Positions 61,727 to 64,000 of a stretch of 64,000 nucleotides of DNA are shown piece after piece. The notes under the pieces are model-generated. The model searched no databases and was not told where the DNA came from. It saw only the letters and a program-made list of their open reading frames with translations. Every line of letters begins with the position of its first letter. Within the stretch, counting starts at the first letter, position 1. This DNA comes from Rhynochetos jubatus. Its lineage: Eukaryota; Chordata; Aves; Eurypygiformes; Rhynochetidae. The stretch is from positions 8,970,589-9,034,588 of the forward strand of contig CM050652.1 in the NCBI GenBank assembly GCA_027574665.1, written 5' to 3'. The translations under genes were made by a program, and so were the position numbers.

Positions 61727-64000
61727 TTTATGTTACATACATATGTATAGATTCATAAAAACCAGTATGATGTCCTGGGAAGAAAAAGGCTCTGCTAGAA
61801 TCCAAATTAAAATGTTCTACTGAAAATTTTCTTTTTCAGACCTTTTATCATGTTTCCTTTATTCTTCTTGTCTGAGAACAAACCTTTAGAACTGAAGTTA
61901 TGAATTTTTAAGTTTTCCCTCTGCTCTTAAAAATAAAGAAAAGTTGTTGACATTAGGATCACATGGAATATATATGAAGTCAGCCAGGATAAAACAATAA
62001 TTCAAAGGCATTGTCTTATTTACTCAGGTATTATTAAGCAGGCCTTGAGAATTAGAATGTGGTAGTATTTTTCACACTGATTTTTACGTGCTTGTGTAAA
62101 GGCTGATAAATGTTTTTCTGGCTGTTTGTAACAATGAGCTGGAGATCTGTACATCTGATAGAACTAACCTCTCCCTGCTGCTAATGAGTAGAGACATAAA
62201 TCTCTTCTTTTATTTACAGTTTACAAGAAATAGAATTGTATCTTAATGTGCAGTTAATTTCTGGTCTTTTTTGTCACAGACAAGTGTCCAGAGAGTATAA
62301 TTATCACTACAACTGACCGAATGCTTTATATATATTATTTATGGAATATGTTTCTGAATTAACCATTGACTCTTTCTGATCCAGTCTGGATTTTCTACTG
62401 GAGAAGGGGGAGTACATTTTTCCAAAAAACCCTGTACAACCCAAAATATTTTTGAGGTCACATAAGAGCTCTGGGCAGTTATTAAAAAGGATATGAATAA
62501 AAAGTAATACACAGAGGTTAAGGAGCCAAAGTTAGAAGACAGCATTGTAAAGATGGTAACAGATCTGTCATTCTTGGTTCTTCTGGGTAATTTCATTATT
62601 GAAAAATTAACACCCTCCTGAAGCTTAGACTGAAAATGCATGCAAAAAAGAAAACCTGTGTATACTGTAACTTCAAAATCTTCAATCTTCAAATTTTCAG
62701 GTGTTACTGTGACTTTTGCCATTAAAAATTCTGGTATTTAATTTCTTTTTTTTTAAGGCTTCAGCATTTCAGATCATGTGACATTCCATTCAAACCAACA
62801 GAAAGCATATCACCAGCTGGCTCTTTGTCTTTGCTATGCCTCAGTTAAAAATGCCTTTCACTTCACTGACACAACGCCACGTGTCATGAAATGAATTTCC
62901 TTTCACAGATTCTGGGTGTCATTCATAAAAATGTAATTAGATTCACCTTGGCCATGTAAGTAGCCTGAAGAAGCAAAATACTGAGTTCAGAGACTCAGTT
63001 TTTGACAGGGGCACAAGTCATGAGCTGTGTACTTCAGCACTTTTGGATTGTCTAGAAAACAGTTGAAAATACTAGTCAAAACTGCTAGCTGTTCAAATGT
63101 ACATGAACATCTAATTTACTGGTGATTTGGCCCATTATTAACCTTTTTGTATGATTCCCGCAATATGCTTGGTAAAACTGCCTCAGGTATAGATTTGTCT
63201 CAAAAGCCTTCTTGCCCAATTACTCCAAAATTGCTTGAGAAGAAATAGCAATCAGGAATAATTAATGTAATATTTTTCTGATGTTATGCAAGATGAGTGC
63301 AAGATGTGTTTGTGGGTAGGCCAGGAAGGGTAGAGTGAGAGGTTGGGAAGAAAGAAGAAAGAATGAGCCTTCATGGAGCTTCCCTGTAAGGTAAAAATAC
63401 AGAATATTTGTTATACAAGACTGTTAGCATGATATGTTTCTACTGATCCCTTAGGGACAGTCCTCAGTCTTTGATAGAGTACCATCGGTCTTTGATAGAG
63501 TTCCCAGTAATGGATGCAAAATTTAGTGATGGATAGAAAGATGAAATACCTCTGCCATTGTGTGAACTTAGTGTTTTGTCACATTGATTGCTAGCAATAA
63601 TGGTTTGGATGCTACAAGTTATAGTTCTGATTCAGATTTTCATGAGAATTTAGATCTGGGATTCAGTGCCTCAGATCCTCTTTTGCTGAGATTCACAATT
63701 GGCTGGATGTGCCCTTAACATTCAGGAAGATTTTAAATAGAATTCAGTTTCATAACCCTGTGCTATCCTCTTTTCCCTTCTAGGCTGTCTTCCTACCTTA
63801 TCTTCAAGTCAGTGGATTTTCAGGTATGGTATAACTCTTAGGAGTGTGACCCTATAAAGTTTTACTTAAAAAAATCAGGAATGGTAATCATGGACCTGAA
63901 AAATAATATTTCAAAACCAGTGAGATTAAATGGCATTTCATATCCCCATAATAAAATAAAAAAGATTTGGAGAATGAATTTCTCACAAATGATAATGCAT
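61727..64000. other. Non-coding, unique sequence to window end
   Basis: About 2.3 kb with no recognised gene. It includes the longest ATG-initiated open stretch outside transposons (62339-62722, minus, 127 codons) and a 21-bp imperfect tandem duplication (63467-63501). Confidence 0.5.
63467..63501. repeat. Imperfect tandem duplication, 21-bp period
   Basis: GTCTTTGATAGAGT at 63467-63480 is repeated exactly at 63488-63501, a 21-bp step; the bases between differ afterwards. Confidence 0.9.

Noticed and set aside
1..64000. CRISPR arrays, tRNA or rRNA genes, bacterial operons
   Set aside because: No regularly spaced direct repeats, cloverleaf sequences or dense same-strand coding frames are visible; the sequence is vertebrate in character.

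Overview
The window reads as nuclear DNA of a bird, most likely a neoavian, and it is essentially non-coding. The main evidence is at least nine fragments of the avian CR1 LINE. Several keep the typical 3' end (GGTTGGACTAGATGATCT..., CCTTCCAACC..., short ATTCTRTG-type tail repeats). There are also two degraded LTRs of a retroviral family common in birds, with ends TGTGCTGG... and ...ACCATGACA in sense orientation. The background is AT-rich, poor in repeats, and carries microsatellites. I see no bacterial operon structure, rRNA, tRNA, CRISPR array or recognisable protein-coding exon.

Layout. From 1 to about 20 kb the DNA is mostly unique, with a short CR1 3' end (610-698), a possible ancient CR1/L3-like relic (about 6003-6070), a T39 homopolymer, a (TA)24 microsatellite, a 45-bp strictly alternating purine-pyrimidine tract, a possible dispersed repeat near 18.1 kb and a G-quadruplex motif at 19.84 kb. 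The longest transposon copy is a minus-strand CR1 at 20.07-21.17 kb that keeps a frameshifted piece of the reverse-transcriptase ORF. From 23 to 33 kb there are three short minus-strand CR1 pieces and the two LTRs, both minus-strand; one has lost its middle and the other one end. From 37 to 45 kb there are three plus-strand CR1 copies; the one at 40.3 kb is flanked by an exact 14-bp direct repeat. From 45 to 64 kb the DNA is mostly unique, with a possible LTR-like relic at 48.5 kb, a strand-asymmetric pyrimidine-rich block at 56.3-57.1 kb and a G-quadruplex/GA tract at 61.7 kb.

Open reading frames outside transposons are short, have no recognisable domain, and are about what chance gives in 128 kb of AT-rich two-strand sequence. 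The window is best read as intergenic DNA or the inside of a very large intron. I found no convincing new biological system. The points most worth a second look are the CR1 copy with a clear target-site duplication, the two complementary LTR deletions, the non-B-DNA motifs and a few unexplained blocks.
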